A stretch of DNA of 64,000 nt from Aphanothece saxicola GSE-SYN-MK-01-06B (GTDB lineage Bacteria > Cyanobacteriota > Cyanobacteriia > PCC-6307 > Cyanobiaceae): the NCBI GenBank assembly GCA_019359745.1, contig JAHHGT010000007.1:1-64000 (forward strand). Reading direction: 5' to 3'. Positions 1 through 9,369 of the stretch are shown here, piece by piece. Both the position numbers and the translations under genes were made by a program. Position 1 is the first letter of the stretch. The number at the start of each line of letters is the position of its first letter. Under the pieces are notes generated by a model. The model worked only from the letters and a program-made list of their open reading frames with translations. It did not search any database and had not been told where the DNA came from.

Positions 1-124
1 AGGCCGTGGGGAACAGCAGCAGACCGGACCACCCCACGAAAACGAAGCGGTCGCGCTTGAGCCAGTCGTCGAGGACGTCGAACCATCCACGCGTGGCCGG
101 TGCACGCCCTAGGGCGATCGTCAT
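1..124 (-). CDS. psbD: Photosystem II D2 protein, N-terminal fragment
   Basis: Reading the minus strand from the ATG at 124-122 gives 41 codons beginning [20 protein letters not shown] and continuing through [19 protein letters not shown] to the window edge. This is the highly conserved N-terminus of D2, the reaction-centre subunit that with D1 binds the primary pigments and quinones of photosystem II in the thylakoid membrane. The rest of the gene lies outside the window. Cyanobacteria often carry a second copy or a psbD-psbC operon, which cannot be judged here. No clear Shine-Dalgarno sequence precedes the ATG. Identification rests on remembered D2 sequences and is very safe. Confidence 0.95.
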   Translation of the reverse strand, partial: MTIALGRAPATRGWFDVLDDWLKRDRFVFVGWSGLLLFPTA

Positions 125-282
125 GGGAGGGGCTTCACGAAGCGTTACACGGTGATCGTAAAAGACAACGTCCGTTCTGTGCGGCCGACCGCACCCTGGC
201 CCTCAGGATTGAGCACAAGTACCCATCCCTCCCCGGCGGCCCACGATTCGCCAGAGTGGCTGCGCCAGTCCTCCCCCCCTAC
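125..282. other. Divergent intergenic region, psbD / UPF0367 gene
   Basis: This 158-base spacer separates the divergent starts of psbD and the UPF0367 gene, so it should hold the psbD promoter and possibly one for the plus-strand genes. The least GC-rich part is around 140-175. I could not make out a convincing -35/-10 pair or a full HLR1 (RpaB-type) direct repeat, so no individual site is annotated. Confidence 0.5.
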
Positions 283-546
283 ATGTACGTCGTCGAGATC
301 TCCCTCCGGCTCAGCCCCATGCCCGTGGCCGTCCAGCGCAAGGAGCTGGAGGCCGCCCAGGCCCTTTACGGCGAGGTGCGTCAGGCTCTCGAGAACGGCC
401 ATCCCAAAGTGCTGGAGCTGACCTGCGAGAAGGACGAGCAGAAGCGCGTCAGCCTTCTCAGTGGCGAGATCGTGGCCGTTCAGATGTATGAGAAGTCCGC
501 GGTTGCCGGCGGTGGCAAGCGCCCCGGCTTCAGCTTCGAGCCTTGA
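283..546 (+). CDS. UPF0367 family protein, conserved in cyanobacteria
   Basis: An 87-residue protein starting [20 protein letters not shown] and ending [12 protein letters not shown]. The central part ([27 protein letters not shown]) and tail match my memory of the UPF0367 family, a small soluble protein found in cyanobacteria with no assigned function. The frame is open further upstream to 100, but homologues begin at MYV, so the ATG at 283 is chosen. The stop overlaps a possible TTG start of the next gene, suggesting the two are cotranscribed. No catalytic motif is visible. Confidence 0.85.
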   Translation: MYVVEISLRLSPMPVAVQRKELEAAQALYGEVRQALENGHPKVLELTCEKDEQKRVSLLSGEIVAVQMYEKSAVAGGGKRPGFSFEP

Positions 547-1244
547 CGACAAGGGTGCCGGTGGACCTGCCCTTGCGCATCGAGGGGCTCCGGTTCAGCT
601 GGAGCGAGGGCCGTCAGGCGCTCGCTGACTGCCAGCTCCAGATTCCGGGGCCGGGACTGTGGATGCTCGTCGGCAGCAACGGCAGCGGCAAGAGCACCCT
701 GCTGCGCCTGATCACCGGCCTGCTCACACCCACCGAAGGCACCATCACCTGCCACGGCAGGCCCGCGCTGGTGTTTCAGAACCCCGACCACCAGCTGCTG
801 CTGCCCAGTTGCGGCAGCGACCTGCAGCTGGCCCTTCCCGAGGGTCTCGACACCGGCGCGCGTGCCGCTCGCGTGGCGGCAGCCCTGGCCCAGGTGGGCT
901 TGAGCGGCCTGCAGCAGCGTCCGATCCACACCCTGAGTGGTGGCCAGAAGCAGCGCCTGGCGATCGCTGGCGCCCTGGCCAGCGACGCGACGCTGCTGCT
1001 GCTCGACGAACCGACCGCCCTGCTGGATCCGGAAAGCCAGAACGAGGTGCTGGAGCTGATCCATCGGCTCTGTCACCGGAGCGCCTCACCCCTCACCGCG
1101 CTGTGGATCACCCACCGCCTTGAGGAACTGCAGCGTTGCGACGGGGCCGCCCGCATGGAAGCCGGTGCGATCGGCCCCTGGCAGAGCGGCGAAAGCCTGC
1201 GCCACTCCCTGGCCCCCTTGCCCGCCGGCGGGGCCGAAAGGTAA
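543..1244 (+). CDS. ABC transporter ATP-binding protein, cobalt/ECF-like
   Basis: A 233-residue ABC ATPase. Visible motifs are Walker A (GSNGSGKST, about residues 43-51), a Q-loop (VFQNPDHQ), signature LSGGQKQR, Walker [13 protein letters not shown] and the H-loop THRLEE. The QNPDHQ form of the Q-loop is typical of energy-coupling-factor and CbiO-type importers of metals or vitamins. No permease or substrate-binding gene is adjacent, so the substrate is unknown. The start is uncertain: TTG at 543 overlaps the previous stop, and a GTG at 555 is an in-frame alternative. The protein is short for the family because it lacks a long C-terminal part. Confidence 0.8.
   Translation: MTTRVPVDLPLRIEGLRFSWSEGRQALADCQLQIPGPGLWMLVGSNGSGKSTLLRLITGLLTPTEGTITCHGRPALVFQNPDHQLLLPSCGSDLQLALPEGLDTGARAARVAAALAQVGLSGLQQRPIHTLSGGQKQRLAIAGALASDATLLLLDEPTALLDPESQNEVLELIHRLCHRSASPLTALWITHRLEELQRCDGAARMEAGAIGPWQSGESLRHSLAPLPAGGAER
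960..967. repeat. HIP1 palindrome GCGATCGC
   Basis: This octamer is the Highly Iterated Palindrome 1, over-represented in many cyanobacterial genomes. I also see it at 3721-3728, 16321-16328, 17117-17124, 19714-19721, 30849-30856 and 50296-50303. Both coding and intergenic sites occur. The list is not exhaustive and I did not compute an expected frequency. Confidence 0.7.
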
Positions 1245-1274
1245 GGTCTTCAGAACCCGGTTCTCCGGGTGTTT

Positions 1275-1346
1275 TCCTCGGTAGCTCAGTGGTAGAGCGG
1301 TCGGCTGTTAACCGATTGGTCGCAGGTTCGAATCCCGCCCGGGGAG
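1275..1346 (+). tRNA. tRNA-Asn (anticodon GTT)
   Basis: A 72-nucleotide cloverleaf. The acceptor stem TCCTCGG pairs with CCGGGGA with one G-U wobble, followed by discriminator G at 1346. The D-arm holds GTAGCTCAGTGGTAGAGC, the anticodon loop is CTGTTAA with anticodon GTT, and the T-arm carries GGTTCGAATCC. The CCA end is not encoded; downstream is TTT, so it must be added by the CCA-adding enzyme (a candidate is at 14990). It sits alone between the ABC ATPase gene and rpaA. Confidence 0.95.
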
Positions 1347-1512
1347 TTTCTTCATTCGCCTGATTCAGGCCACCGCCTCCCAGCCAAAGCTGGCAGTCGT
1401 CGCCTGCGTCGCAGGATCCATCCAATCCCTGCAGGGCAGGGGCAGAACGGCGAAAATGTAGTCTCCCGTCACTTGTGCTCGCTTCAGAAGCACCGACGCC
1501 ACGATCCCACCC

Positions 1513-2304
1513 ATGAAGCCCTCCATCCTGCTCATCGAAGATGACGGCGACATGCGCGATCTGGTCGCCGGCCATCTCGAGCACGGGGGCTTCGACGTTC
1601 AGCGCGCCGAAGACGGCATCAAGGGCCAGGCCCTTGCCGTGCAGTACAGCCCGGACGTCATCCTTCTCGACCTGATGCTCCCCAAGGTCGACGGGCTGAC
1701 CCTCTGCCAGCGCCTCCGACGCGACGAGCGCACGGCCAAGATCCCCATCCTGATGCTCACCGCCCTCGGCAGCACCAAGGACAAGGTCAGCGGCTTCAAT
1801 TCCGGCGCCGATGACTATCTCACCAAGCCCTTTGATCTGGAGGAGCTGATGGTGAGGGTCAAGGCCCTCCTGCGACGCAGTGAGCGGGCTCCCCTCTCCG
1901 CCAAGCACAACGAGATCCTCAGCTTCAGCGCCCTCACCCTTGTTCCCGAGCGCTTCGAGGCCATCTGGTTCGATGCGCCCGTCCGCCTCACCCACACCGA
2001 GTTCGAACTCCTCCACTGCCTGCTGCAGCGCCACGGTCAGACCGTCGCCCCCTCCCTGATCCTCAAGGAGGTCTGGGGCTACGAACCCGACGACGACATC
2101 GAAACCATCCGGGTCCACATCCGCCACCTCCGCACCAAGCTCGAACCCGACCCCCGCAAGCCCCGCTTCATCAAGACCGTCTACGGCGCCGGCTACTGCC
2201 TGGAGCTCCCCAGCAACGATCAGATGGAGCTGCTTGCCACGATCGTCAGCAACGCCAGGCAGGCCCGGCTGGAGGCTGCCACCAGGGCCAACGAAACCGG
2301 CTGA
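1513..2304 (+). CDS. rpaA: Response regulator RpaA (circadian output, OmpR type)
   Basis: A 263-residue response regulator. The N-terminal receiver domain has the acidic pair E9/D10, the phosphoacceptor D53 ([11 protein letters not shown]) and K103-region motif YLTKPF; the C-terminal half is an OmpR-type winged helix ending in [13 protein letters not shown]. The linker [20 protein letters not shown] and the recognition region [20 protein letters not shown] are those I associate with RpaA, the master output regulator of the Kai clock, phosphorylated by SasA. A tail of about 30 residues ([20 protein letters not shown]) follows the DNA-binding domain. It has 166 bases of upstream sequence after the tRNA. 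Main alternative: another OmpR paralogue. Confidence 0.88.
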   Translation: MKPSILLIEDDGDMRDLVAGHLEHGGFDVQRAEDGIKGQALAVQYSPDVILLDLMLPKVDGLTLCQRLRRDERTAKIPILMLTALGSTKDKVSGFNSGADDYLTKPFDLEELMVRVKALLRRSERAPLSAKHNEILSFSALTLVPERFEAIWFDAPVRLTHTEFELLHCLLQRHGQTVAPSLILKEVWGYEPDDDIETIRVHIRHLRTKLEPDPRKPRFIKTVYGAGYCLELPSNDQMELLATIVSNARQARLEAATRANETG

Positions 2305-2420
2305 TCCCCAGGCCAGCCGTTGCACGGGAACCCAGGCTTCCCCTGGCCTGGCTCAAGGGGCACCGAGGGACCTTGGGGACCTTGGGCCGGCACCACACAG
2401 TTCCTCCGCTGCCTGGGTCC
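2305..2420. terminator. Convergent intergenic region with GC hairpin
   Basis: Between the convergent ends of rpaA and holB lies an inverted repeat CCAGGC...GCCTGG around 2332-2352, with no run of T after it. It may act as a transcription barrier for both genes, but the lack of a U-tract makes this weak. Confidence 0.35.
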
Positions 2421-3380
2421 TCAGCGGCCCAGGTCGAGCAGGGCCACCTCCCAGGCCAACCGGGGCTGCACGTAAGCCAGCAGGTGGCTGCGCAGCTGCT
2501 CGATGCGCCGCAGCGGCGCCGGCTCCAGGCGCTGGCGCCAGAGGTGGACCTGCCACCAGTCGAGCAACCAGAGCTGCTGTTCGCCGTCGAGGGCCTCGCT
2601 GAGGTCACGGGCCAGGCCCAGGGCCTCCATGGGCTCCCGGCCCAGGGTCAGCAACCGTTCCGCCAGCCCCTCCGGCAGGCCCTGCCAGACCCGCCGGTGG
2701 CGCAGCAGGGCCCCGGGGGAGCCGGCGGCCAGTTCGAGCAGTTCGGGGGGATCCGCCACGGGCCCTTGGGGTTCCCCTTCGGCCAGCGGCTGCCGTTCCA
2801 GCACCTGGCGCACCAGGGCGGGGGGCAGGCGGGCGAAGGGAATCGACTGGCAGCGGGAGCGGATGGTGCTCAGCAGCCGCTCCGGCGTCGCCGTGAGCAG
2901 GATCAGCAGGCCGTGGCCGGGTTCCTCGAGGGTCTTGAGCAGGGCATTGGCGGCCGCTTCGGCCATCGCCTCGGCCGTTTCCAGCACAACCAGGGAGCGG
3001 ACTCCCTCCACCGGGCGGCGGGCCAGGAAACGGGTCACCTCCCGCACCTGCTCCAGGCGCAGCTGGGGGGGGCTGCGGCGACTGAGACCCTGGGCCTCGG
3101 CCTCGGAGGCCTTCACCAGCCGTCCCTGGTGCAGGTAGGTGGGCTCGACCCAGAGCAGGTCGGGATGGTTGCCCTCCGCCAGCCGCCGCCGCAACGGCAC
3201 TGATCCGGTGCTTCCACCGGAGAGCACCCCCTCCAGCAGGCGCAGGGCCGCCAGGCGCCGGCCCACCCCGTCGGCCCCCACGAACAGATACGCCGGCGCC
3301 AGCCGCTGCCGTTCGAGGGCGGCCGTCAGCAGCCCCACCGCCTGCGGCTGGCCGAGAAGATCAGCAAACAGCTCAGCCAT
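2421..3380 (-). CDS. holB: DNA polymerase III, delta' subunit (clamp loader)
   Basis: A 319-residue protein read from the ATG at 3380 (MAELFADLLGQPQ). It has the AAA+ clamp-loader fold landmarks: a P-loop position at residues 35-42 (GADGVGRR), the segment NHPDLLWVEPTY, the sensor-1 region and the DnaX-like NALLKTLEEPG motif. The P-loop lacks the essential lysine, as expected for delta', which does not hydrolyse ATP. It helps load the beta clamp onto primed DNA. The start overlaps the 3' end of tmk by 8 bases, the common tmk-holB arrangement. In-frame starts up to 3401 exist but would lie inside tmk. Confidence 0.85.
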   Translation of the reverse strand: MAELFADLLGQPQAVGLLTAALERQRLAPAYLFVGADGVGRRLAALRLLEGVLSGGSTGSVPLRRRLAEGNHPDLLWVEPTYLHQGRLVKASEAEAQGLSRRSPPQLRLEQVREVTRFLARRPVEGVRSLVVLETAEAMAEAAANALLKTLEEPGHGLLILLTATPERLLSTIRSRCQSIPFARLPPALVRQVLERQPLAEGEPQGPVADPPELLELAAGSPGALLRHRRVWQGLPEGLAERLLTLGREPMEALGLARDLSEALDGEQQLWLLDWWQVHLWRQRLEPAPLRRIEQLRSHLLAYVQPRLAWEVALLDLGR

Positions 3381-4029
3381 GGCCCCCATCGCCGGGACCA
3401 CCCAGGTGTTGTGTGATCAGGGAGCGGCACAGATCCGTGACCTGCTCCCTGGGCAGGCCGGCCTCGACGCGACACCAGCCCCTCTGGTCGGCCAGGGTGG
3501 CGAAGCCATCGCTGACCCGCTGCAGGAAGGCCTCGCCGGCGGCCTCGATCCGGTCGGCGGGCCGGTCGCCGCGGCGCTGCAGAGACCCGGCCAGGGGCAG
3601 GTCGAGCCAGAGGGTGAGATCGGGCGTCAGGCCACCGGTGGCCAGGGCCTCGAGCTGGAGAATCGTTGGCAGGGGAAGGCCGCGGCCATAGCCCTGGTAG
3701 GCGGCGGTGGAGCCGCTGAAGCGATCGCAAAGCACCCAGTCGCCGGCCGCCAGGGCCGGACGCAGGCATTCCTCGACGTGCTGGGCCCGGTCGGCAGCAT
3801 ACAACATCAGCTCGCTGAGGCTGCAGGGGGCCGCACCCTCGGGAGGCCGCAGCAGCAGGGCGCGCAGGGCCTGGCCCAGGGCCGTGCCGCCGGGTTCCCG
3901 CGTCACCACCAGCCGGGCGCCGGGTGCCATCAGGCCGCTCTCCGGCAGCCAGGCGCGCAGGGCCTCGATCTGGGTGGACTTGCCGCAGCCGTCGATGCCT
4001 TCCAGCACCAGGAAGCGTCCGCTCCTCAC
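3373..4029 (-). CDS. tmk: Thymidylate kinase
   Basis: A 218-residue kinase converting dTMP to dTDP. The P-loop EGIDGCGKST spans residues 10-19, followed by the substrate-binding VTREPGGT and DRFSGSTAAYQGYGRG motifs. I chose the GTG at 4029, because the P-loop then sits at the usual distance from the N-terminus and the GTG overlaps the stop of the upstream copper ATPase (GTGA). The frame is open to 4230 but that part lies within the ATPase gene. It is translationally linked to holB downstream. Confidence 0.9.
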   Translation of the reverse strand: MRSGRFLVLEGIDGCGKSTQIEALRAWLPESGLMAPGARLVVTREPGGTALGQALRALLLRPPEGAAPCSLSELMLYAADRAQHVEECLRPALAAGDWVLCDRFSGSTAAYQGYGRGLPLPTILQLEALATGGLTPDLTLWLDLPLAGSLQRRGDRPADRIEAAGEAFLQRVSDGFATLADQRGWCRVEAGLPREQVTDLCRSLITQHLGGPGDGGHG

Positions 4030-6419
4030 GGCCGTTCCTTCTGGGTGACCTGCAGGAGCAGGGCATTGCCGACCACCGTGATGGAACTGAAGGCCATCAG
4101 CAGGGCCGCCAGCTCGGGCGAGAGGCGCAGGCCGAAGCCCGGCAACAGCACACCGGCGGCGATCGGCAGAACGATCAGGTTGTAGCCGAAGGCCCAGGCC
4201 AGGTTCTGGCGGACCTTGGCCATGGTGCACCGGGCGATCTCCAGGGCCCGGACGATGCCGTCGAGGCCCTCGCCCATCACCACCAGCGCCGCACTCTCCT
4301 GGGCGATCTGGGTGCCCGTTCCGACGGCGATGCCGAGATCGGCGGCGGCCAGGGCGGGCGCATCGTTGACGCCGTCGCCCACCATCGCCACGGCCCCCTG
4401 GCGGTGGGCCAGCAGGAGGCGTTCCAGCTTCTGCTCGGGCCGCAGGTCCCAGGACAGCTCTTCAGGGCGCAAGCCGAGCCGGAGGCCCAGGCCCTCGACG
4501 CTCGCCCGCCGGTCTCCGCTCAGCAACCCGAGCCGCAGCCCCTGCTGCCGCAGGCGGGCCAGGGTGGCGGCGGCATCGGCGCGGGGCTGGTCCTCCACGG
4601 CCAGCAGACCCAGCAGCCGTCCGTCGCTCGCCACCGCCAGCAGGCTGGCGCCATCGGCCTCCAGGTTCTGCTGGAGGGCCTCAAGACCAGGATCCACCGC
4701 CACACCGCAGCGGGCCAGCCAGGCCAGCCGTCCCACCTGCACCAGCCCGGAGCCCTCCACCACCCCCTGCACCCCTTCCCCGGGAAGCATCTGGCTCTCA
4801 GCGACGGGCAAAAGGGGAAGGTCCAGTGACTGGGCCTGCTGCAGCACCGCGTGGGCCAGGGGATGGCGGCTGTGCTGCTCGAGGCTGGCCGCCAGCTGCA
4901 CCAGCTGCTCGGCCTGGGCCGCCTCCGCCGGGCTCCCGGCCGGGGCCCCGACCACACGGACGGCCGTCACCAGGGGGCGGCCGAGGGTGAGGGTGCCGGT
5001 CTTGTCGAACAGGACCGCCTGCAGCCGGGAGGCGGTCTCGATGGCGTCACCGCCCCGGAACAGCAGCCCCGAGCGGGCCGCCAGGCCCGAGCCCACGGTG
5101 ATGGCCGTCGGTGTCGCCAGGCCCAGGGCGCAGGGACAGGCCACTACCAGCACGGCGATGGCGAGCTGCAGCCCCAGGCTGAAGGGCGTGGCGGGGCTGG
5201 CGGCCGCACCATGGCCATGGGTGCCATGGCCGGACGCAGGGGCCGTGAGCAGCACCTCGGGCCACTGCTGGCTGCCCCACAGCCACCAGAACAGCAGGGT
5301 GGCCACCGCCAGGGCGAGCACCACCAGGGTGAAGCGACCGGCGATCCGGTCGGCCAGTCCCTGGATCGGGGCCTTGCGGGCCTGGGCCCGCTCCACCAGA
5401 TGCACGATGCGGGCGATGGCGCTCTCGGCACCACGGCGCTGCACCTCCAGCACCAGGGAACCGTCCAGGTTGAGCAGGCCGGCGGCCAGCTCACTGCCAG
5501 GAGCCACGGAGCGCGGCAGGGGTTCGCCGGTGAGGCTGGAGGCATCCACGCTGGAGCGGCCGTCCAGCACCACCGCATCCACCGGCACCCGGTCCCCCGG
5601 CAGCAGCCGCAACCGGTCGCCCGGACGCAGCCCGCCAACCCTGACCTGGCGAGGGGGGCCGTCGCCCAGCAGCAGCAGGGCATGGTCGGGCTGCAGGGCG
5701 CCCAGTTCCTCGATGGCCCGGCCGGTGCGGTAGCGGGCCCGTTCCTCGAGGAAGCGACCGGTGAGGACGAAACCCAGCAGCATCACCGGCTCATTGAAAT
5801 AACAGGGCCAGCCACTGTCCGGCCACAGCCAGCCCACCAGGCTGGAGAGGTAGGCGCTGGCCACGCCCAGCCCCACCAGGCTGTCCATGCCGGGCACCCC
5901 GACCAGCGCCGAGCGCACGCCCCGGATCAGGATCGGCCGACCCGGAAGGGCCAGGGCGAGCGTGGCCACCAGGGCATGGAACCAGGGGCTGCCCAGCAGC
6001 TGCCACGGTCCCCGCCAGGGCAGCTGGCCCGCCTCCGCCAGGTGGCCCAGCCCGGAGATCAGCAGTAACAGCAGGGCCACCAGCAGCTGGCGCCAGTGGC
6101 GCCACCACTGGTCGGCCTGGCGCCGCTGCCGCTGGCTGGCCGGCTCCAGCTCCTGGGGCCGCAGCCGGGCCTGGAAGCCCAGGCTCTCAAGGCTGCCCAG
6201 CAGGGCGGGCACGGGATCCACGCCGGCCCCATCGGGGCCGGAGGAGCGGGGATCCAGGTCGACCCAGGCCGTGCGGGTGAGCAGGTTGACGCTGGCCTGG
6301 CGCACCCCTTCGGTCTGGAGCAGACGCTGCTCGACGGCACGCACGCAGCCGCCGCACTTCATGCCCTCCACGTCAAGGAGCAAGGGCTCGGCGGTGGTGA
6401 CAGGGGGGGTGGCGCTCAC
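4026..6419 (-). CDS. Copper-transporting P1B-type ATPase (CtaA/CopA-like)
   Basis: A 797-residue CPx ATPase. The N-terminal heavy-metal domain has GMKCGGC (residues 19-25). The actuator motif TGEP is at 297-300, the metal-site CPC at 428-430, the phosphorylation motif DKTGT at 472-476, then SRHP and the hinge [10 protein letters not shown] near the C-terminus. Hydrophobic helices flank these. In cyanobacteria CtaA imports Cu(I) at the plasma membrane and PacS moves it into thylakoids for plastocyanin and cytochrome oxidase. The GMKC form recalls CtaA, but I cannot be sure which one this is. A histidine-bearing loop (H398, H401, H403) lies just before the CPC helix. It heads an operon with tmk and holB. 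Confidence 0.88.
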   Translation of the reverse strand: MSATPPVTTAEPLLLDVEGMKCGGCVRAVEQRLLQTEGVRQASVNLLTRTAWVDLDPRSSGPDGAGVDPVPALLGSLESLGFQARLRPQELEPASQRQRRQADQWWRHWRQLLVALLLLLISGLGHLAEAGQLPWRGPWQLLGSPWFHALVATLALALPGRPILIRGVRSALVGVPGMDSLVGLGVASAYLSSLVGWLWPDSGWPCYFNEPVMLLGFVLTGRFLEERARYRTGRAIEELGALQPDHALLLLGDGPPRQVRVGGLRPGDRLRLLPGDRVPVDAVVLDGRSSVDASSLTGEPLPRSVAPGSELAAGLLNLDGSLVLEVQRRGAESAIARIVHLVERAQARKAPIQGLADRIAGRFTLVVLALAVATLLFWWLWGSQQWPEVLLTAPASGHGTHGHGAAASPATPFSLGLQLAIAVLVVACPCALGLATPTAITVGSGLAARSGLLFRGGDAIETASRLQAVLFDKTGTLTLGRPLVTAVRVVGAPAGSPAEAAQAEQLVQLAASLEQHSRHPLAHAVLQQAQSLDLPLLPVAESQMLPGEGVQGVVEGSGLVQVGRLAWLARCGVAVDPGLEALQQNLEADGASLLAVASDGRLLGLLAVEDQPRADAAATLARLRQQGLRLGLLSGDRRASVEGLGLRLGLRPEELSWDLRPEQKLERLLLAHRQGAVAMVGDGVNDAPALAAADLGIAVGTGTQIAQESAALVVMGEGLDGIVRALEIARCTMAKVRQNLAWAFGYNLIVLPIAAGVLLPGFGLRLSPELAALLMAFSSITVVGNALLLQVTQKERP

Positions 6420-6526
6420 GCAGGGGGTGCCGGGCGATCACGGGCCGGGGCCCCACGCTAGGGAGCCGCCACGCCCTTGCCCCGACCGTCCGAGGCAGGA
6501 TGGGGGCACGATCCGGATCTCGACCC

Positions 6527-7048
6527 TTGCCCCGCTCGCAGCGCAACGACAATTTCATCGACAAGAGCTTCACGGTCATGGCCGACCTGATCGTCAAGCT
6601 GCTGCCGATCGATCCCAAGGCGAAGGAGGCCTACGTCTATTACCGCGACGGTCTGTCGGCCCAGAACGACGGCGACTACGCCGAGGCCCTCGAAAACTAC
6701 GAAGAGGCCCTGAAGCTCGAGGAGAACAGCATCGACCGGGGCGAGATCTTCAAGAACATGGCGATCATCTTCATGAGCAACGGCGAAGAAGAGAAGGCCC
6801 TCGACTTTTACCGCCAGTCGCTGGACGCCAACGCCAACTCCCCCTCCTGCCTCAAGAACATGGGGCTGATCTATGAGAAGTGGGGCCGGCTGGCCGAGGA
6901 GACCGGCGACCAGGACGCCGCCGACCGCTGGTTCGACGAGGCTGCCACCTACTGGACCAAGGCGGTGCGGCTCTACCCGGGCGGCTACCTGGACATCGAG
7001 AACTGGCTCAAGTCCTCCGGACGCAGCAACGTCGACGTCTACTTCTGA
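6527..7048 (+). CDS. ycf3: Photosystem I assembly protein Ycf3
   Basis: A 173-residue tetratricopeptide protein needed to assemble photosystem I on the thylakoid. The conserved N-terminus [19 protein letters not shown] is followed by three TPR-like repeats ([55 protein letters not shown]) and the conserved end [11 protein letters not shown]. The TTG at 6527 is taken as start because it places the initiator right before PRSQRNDNF and gives exactly the usual 173 residues. An ATG at 6500 would add nine unconserved residues. Its stop abuts that of radA on the other strand. Confidence 0.93.
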   Translation: MPRSQRNDNFIDKSFTVMADLIVKLLPIDPKAKEAYVYYRDGLSAQNDGDYAEALENYEEALKLEENSIDRGEIFKNMAIIFMSNGEEEKALDFYRQSLDANANSPSCLKNMGLIYEKWGRLAEETGDQDAADRWFDEAATYWTKAVRLYPGGYLDIENWLKSSGRSNVDVYF

Positions 7049-8521
7049 TCAGAGATCACCATCTGACGACTCGGGGTTGACCCCCAGGCCGGCCACCAGG
7101 GCCTCGGCCACCGTGGCCGCCTCCAGCAGCTGCAGGCCCAGGCCGGCCGCCACCGGCCCCATGGCGCTGCCGCGGGGAACCACGGCCCGAACGAACCCCA
7201 GCCGGGCCGCCTCCTGCAGGCGCAGCTCCAGCTGGCCCACGGGCCGCAGCTGGCCGCCCAGGCCCAGCTCCCCCAGCAGCACGGTGCCCGCCGGCAGGGT
7301 GAGGTCGCGGTAACTGGCCACCACGGCGGCCGCCACCCCCAGATCCGCAGCCGGTTCCTCCACCTCGAGGCCACCAGCCACCGCCAGGTAGCAGTCGAAG
7401 CGGGAGAGGGGCAGGCCCATGTGTTTCTCCAGCACCGCCAGGATCTGGTGCAGCCGGTTGGTGCCGATGCCGGTGGCGGTGCGCCGCGGGCTGGCGTAGC
7501 TGGTGGGGCTGACCAGGGCCTGAACCTCCACCAGCAGGGAACGGGTGCCCTCGCAGGCCACGATCGTGGCGGTGCCGGGGCTGGGTCCATCCCCGGCCAG
7601 AAACAGCTCGCTCGGGTTGCTCACCTCCACCAGGCCGGCACCCTGCATCTCGAACACGCCCAGCTCGTGGGTGGCGCCGAAGCGGTTCTTGACGGCCCGC
7701 AGCAGCCGGTGGCTGGCGAAGCGGTCCCCTTCGAAGGTGAGCACCGCATCCACCAGGTGCTCGAGCACCTTGGGACCCGCCAGCATCCCCTCCTTGGTGA
7801 CGTGCCCCACCAGCACCAGGGCCGTGTGCTGGCGCTTGGCGATGCGCTGCAGGGCGGCGGCGCATTCCCGCACCTGGGACACCGAGCCGGGGGCACTGCC
7901 CAGTTCGGCGTCGTGCAGGGCCTGGATGCTGTCGATGATCGCCACCTCGGGCCGCAGGGTCTCCAGCTCCTGCAGCACCAGCTCCAGATCGGTCTCCGCC
8001 AGCAGGCGCAGACCCTCGCCATGGCCGTCGCCATCTCCAGCCGCTGCCATGTCGCCAGGGGCGTCCTCGGCCAGGCGCCGCCAGCGCAGCTTCACCTGCT
8101 GGGCCGACTCCTCGGCGCTGACGTAGAGCACCACGGCCCGCGACGCCATCGCCCGGGCGCTCTGCAGCAGCAGGGTGCTCTTGCCGATGCCCGGATCACC
8201 CCCCAGGAGCACCAGGGAGCCGGGAACCAGGCCGCCCCCCAGCACCCGGTCCAGTTCGCCGTAGCCGCTGGCCAGACGCTGCAGGGGGCGGTCCCCGACG
8301 GATTGGATCGGTTCGGAGCGGCGGGGACGGCCCGGCGCCTGTGCACCAGCGGCGTCCGGAGCGGACGCGGCGGCCACCGGACGGCGGCGGCGGGTGTCGC
8401 CGCTGGGCTCGTTCTGCTCCACCAGCGTGTTCCAGCCACCGCAGCCGGAGCAGCGGCCGAAGAACTGCCGCGTCCGGGCCCCACAGGCCTGGCAGACGAA
8501 CGAGGAACCGGGACGGGCCAA
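7049..8521 (-). CDS. radA: DNA repair protein RadA (Sms)
   Basis: A 490-residue RecA-like ATPase promoting branch migration in recombinational repair. An N-terminal C4 zinc finger uses C10, C13, C24 and C27, Walker A GGDPGIGKST is at 107-116, the family hallmark KNRFG at 278-282, and a C-terminal Lon-protease-like domain carries the GLEVEEPAADLGVAAAVVAS region. Insertions of low complexity occur at about 45-70 and 153-170 (acid- and glycine-rich), making it slightly longer than typical. It converges on ycf3 with no gap and is divergent from rpaB. Confidence 0.93.
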   Translation of the reverse strand: MARPGSSFVCQACGARTRQFFGRCSGCGGWNTLVEQNEPSGDTRRRRPVAAASAPDAAGAQAPGRPRRSEPIQSVGDRPLQRLASGYGELDRVLGGGLVPGSLVLLGGDPGIGKSTLLLQSARAMASRAVVLYVSAEESAQQVKLRWRRLAEDAPGDMAAAGDGDGHGEGLRLLAETDLELVLQELETLRPEVAIIDSIQALHDAELGSAPGSVSQVRECAAALQRIAKRQHTALVLVGHVTKEGMLAGPKVLEHLVDAVLTFEGDRFASHRLLRAVKNRFGATHELGVFEMQGAGLVEVSNPSELFLAGDGPSPGTATIVACEGTRSLLVEVQALVSPTSYASPRRTATGIGTNRLHQILAVLEKHMGLPLSRFDCYLAVAGGLEVEEPAADLGVAAAVVASYRDLTLPAGTVLLGELGLGGQLRPVGQLELRLQEAARLGFVRAVVPRGSAMGPVAAGLGLQLLEAATVAEALVAGLGVNPESSDGDL

Positions 8522-8622
8522 GGGGAGCGAGCGGGGTGTATGAAGAAAGGTGGCGTTCGGTGAATTCCCGACCTTCCGGCCGGTTCAGTGGGTCGGAACC
8601 GTGTTGCCTTTTACGCGCCGCA

Positions 8623-9369
8623 ATGACGGCCTCCCCCACCGCCAAAGAAACCATTCTCGTCGTCGACGACGAGGCCAGCATCCGCCGGATCCTTGAGACC
8701 CGGTTGTCGATGATCGGCTATCAGGTGGTCACCGCCAGCGATGGCGAGGAGGCCATTGAGGCGTTCCACCGCGTCCTGCCGGACCTGGTGGTCCTCGACG
8801 TGATGATGCCCAAACTTGACGGCTACGGCGTCTGCCAGGAGCTGCGCAAGGAGTCCGATGTGCCGATCGTGATGCTCACGGCCCTCGGCGACGTGGCCGA
8901 CCGCATCACGGGCCTCGAGCTCGGGGCCGACGACTACGTCGTCAAGCCCTTCAGCCCCAAGGAGCTGGAGGCCCGCATCCGCTGCGTCCTCCGGCGGGTC
9001 GAGAAGGACCCCGGCGCCGGGATCCCCAATTCCGGCGTGATCCAGGTCGGCGATCTGCGCATCGACACGAACAAACGGCAGGTGTACCGGGGCGACGAGC
9101 GCATTCGGCTCACCGGCATGGAGTTCAGCCTGCTGGAGCTGCTGGTGAGCCGTTCCGGCGAGCCCTTCAGCCGGGGCGAGATCCTCAAGGAGGTGTGGGG
9201 CTACACCCCCGAGCGTCACGTGGACACCCGCGTGGTGGATGTCCACATCTCGCGGCTGCGCTCCAAACTGGAGGATGATCCAGCCAACCCCGAGCTGATC
9301 CTCACGGCCCGGGGCACCGGCTATCTGTTCCAGCGCATCGTTGAACCCGTTGCCACCGAAGGATCCTGA
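8623..9369 (+). CDS. rpaB: Response regulator RpaB (OmpR type)
   Basis: A 248-residue response regulator: receiver with D15/D16, phosphoacceptor D59 (VVLDVMMPKLDGYGVCQE) and VVKPFSPKELEAR; then a winged-helix domain with MEFSLLELLVSRSGEPFSR and WGYTPERHVDTRVVDVHISR. These segments are nearly invariant in RpaB, the essential regulator that binds HLR1 elements of photosystem and high-light genes and responds to redox and light. The ATG at 8623 gives the usual N-terminus (MTASPTAKETILVVDDE). The conserved cysteine in YGVCQELRK is present. Its 3' end overlaps the plsX start by 29 bases if the TTG at 9341 is used. Confidence 0.92.
   Translation: MTASPTAKETILVVDDEASIRRILETRLSMIGYQVVTASDGEEAIEAFHRVLPDLVVLDVMMPKLDGYGVCQELRKESDVPIVMLTALGDVADRITGLELGADDYVVKPFSPKELEARIRCVLRRVEKDPGAGIPNSGVIQVGDLRIDTNKRQVYRGDERIRLTGMEFSLLELLVSRSGEPFSRGEILKEVWGYTPERHVDTRVVDVHISRLRSKLEDDPANPELILTARGTGYLFQRIVEPVATEGS

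Noticed and set aside
125-282. HLR1 (RpaB box) upstream of psbD
   Set aside because: There are GTTACA-like and TTTACG-like words on opposite strands around 143-163, but the orientation and spacing do not meet the direct-repeat pattern.
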